A DNA stretch of 6,506 nucleotides, taken from assembly GCA_034664425.1 (NCBI GenBank), contig JAXDHR010000260.1, forward strand, positions 1 to 6,506, written 5' to 3'. Every line of letters begins with the position of its first letter. Position 1 is the stretch's first letter. The position numbers were made by a program, and so were the translations under genes. The notes below the pieces were generated by a model. The model searched no databases, was not told where the DNA came from, and saw only the letters and a program-made list of their open reading frames with translations. Origin of the DNA: DATBDM01 sp034664425. Its GTDB lineage: Bacteria > Actinomycetota > Thermoleophilia > Solirubrobacterales > Solirubrobacteraceae. Positions 6,235-6,506 of the stretch are shown here, piece by piece.

Positions 6235-6506
6235 TCAGTACCGCCGGCGCTCGCGCCTACGGGCGCCGAGCGTGTCGAGCTCCTCCAGCGACATGCCGGC
6301 GCCCTCGGCGACGCAGGTCAGCGGCGAGTCGGCCATCCGCACCGGCATGCCGGTCTCCTCGTGCACACGGTCCACGAGCCCGCGCAGCAGCGAGCCGCCG
6401 CCGGCGAGCAGGATGCCCTCCTTGGTGATGTCCGCGGCCAGCTCGGGCGGCGTCTCCTCGAGCGTGTCGTGCACCGCCTCGCAGATCGCGGCGAGCGCGG
6501 GCTCGA
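6235..6506 (-). CDS. mreB: MreB/Mbl-type rod-shape actin, C-terminal part (5' end outside window)
   Basis: MreB forms membrane-bound actin-like filaments that guide the cell wall elongation machinery. The frame is open at the right edge; 89 C-terminal residues are visible. They read EPALAAICEAVHDTLEETPP, then ELAADITKEGILLAGGGSLLRGL, the nucleotide-binding subdomain motif of MreB (usually LTGGGALLRGL). These are followed by ETGMPVRMADSPLTCVAEGAG, matching the ETGxPVxxAxxPLxCVAxGxG segment, and LEELDTLG. The tail ends in a very basic ARRRERRRY. About three quarters of the gene is missing, and a GTG at 6474 within the visible part is internal, not a start. The next gene downstream is the Vms1-like protein and not mreC, so this may be a stand-alone mreB/mbl copy outside a classical mreBCD cluster. 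Confidence 0.9.
   Translation of the reverse strand, partial: EPALAAICEAVHDTLEETPPELAADITKEGILLAGGGSLLRGLVDRVHEETGMPVRMADSPLTCVAEGAGMSLEELDTLGARRRERRRY

Noticed and set aside
5562..6428. Long + strand open frame opposite the Vms1-like and mreB genes
   Set aside because: The - strand reading gives clear MreB motifs and an ordered protein; the + strand product is Arg/Pro-rich without domains.

Overview
The window is very GC-rich, with almost every third codon position G or C. It uses GTG starts freely, packs genes with 1-4 base overlaps, and has several starts with no Shine-Dalgarno but a TANNNT box 7-8 bases upstream. This points to a high-GC actinobacterium. The DUF6457 partner of mobA and an actinobacterial Vms1/eRF1-like protein fit that, and a deep lineage such as Thermoleophilia/Solirubrobacterales is my best guess (inference, not shown by any marker gene). 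Nothing looks mobile: there is no insertion sequence, tRNA, CRISPR or composition break. The region reads as ordinary chromosome.

Layout, + strand. (1) Bases 1-3074 hold a tightly linked chain of four genes: a Ser/Thr protein kinase missing its first residues at the window edge, carrying a C-terminal receiver-like domain that has lost its phosphorylation site; mobA (molybdenum cofactor guanylyltransferase); a 70-residue DUF6457 protein; and a DAO-family FAD-dependent oxidoreductase. Junctions overlap by 4, 4 and 1 bases. (2) Bases 3085-4727 encode a two-gene ABC exporter, ATPase then six-helix permease, again overlapping by 4 bases and followed by a 12-bp hairpin. (3) Bases 4817-5671 encode a di-iron membrane hydroxylase closely resembling the core of alkylglycerol monooxygenase (AGMO).

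Layout, - strand, read right to left. The C-terminus of an MreB/Mbl-type bacterial actin enters from the right edge and stops at 6235. One base later a GTG opens a 186-residue protein resembling the actinobacterial Vms1-like release factor family (acVLRF1), but apparently without the family's catalytic loop. It runs to 5673 and converges with the hydroxylase gene; the two stop codons are one base apart inside an imperfect palindrome.

How the genes work together: mobA and DUF6457 are a recognised actinobacterial pair, and the two ABC genes form one transporter. The kinase, oxidoreductase, hydroxylase, MreB and Vms1-like proteins have no obvious shared pathway. No clear new multi-gene system is visible. 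The most unusual points are the kinase fused to a fully degenerate receiver, the Vms1-like protein lacking its catalytic loop directly behind mreB, the bacterial AGMO-like enzyme, and the repeated leaderless-promoter signature.
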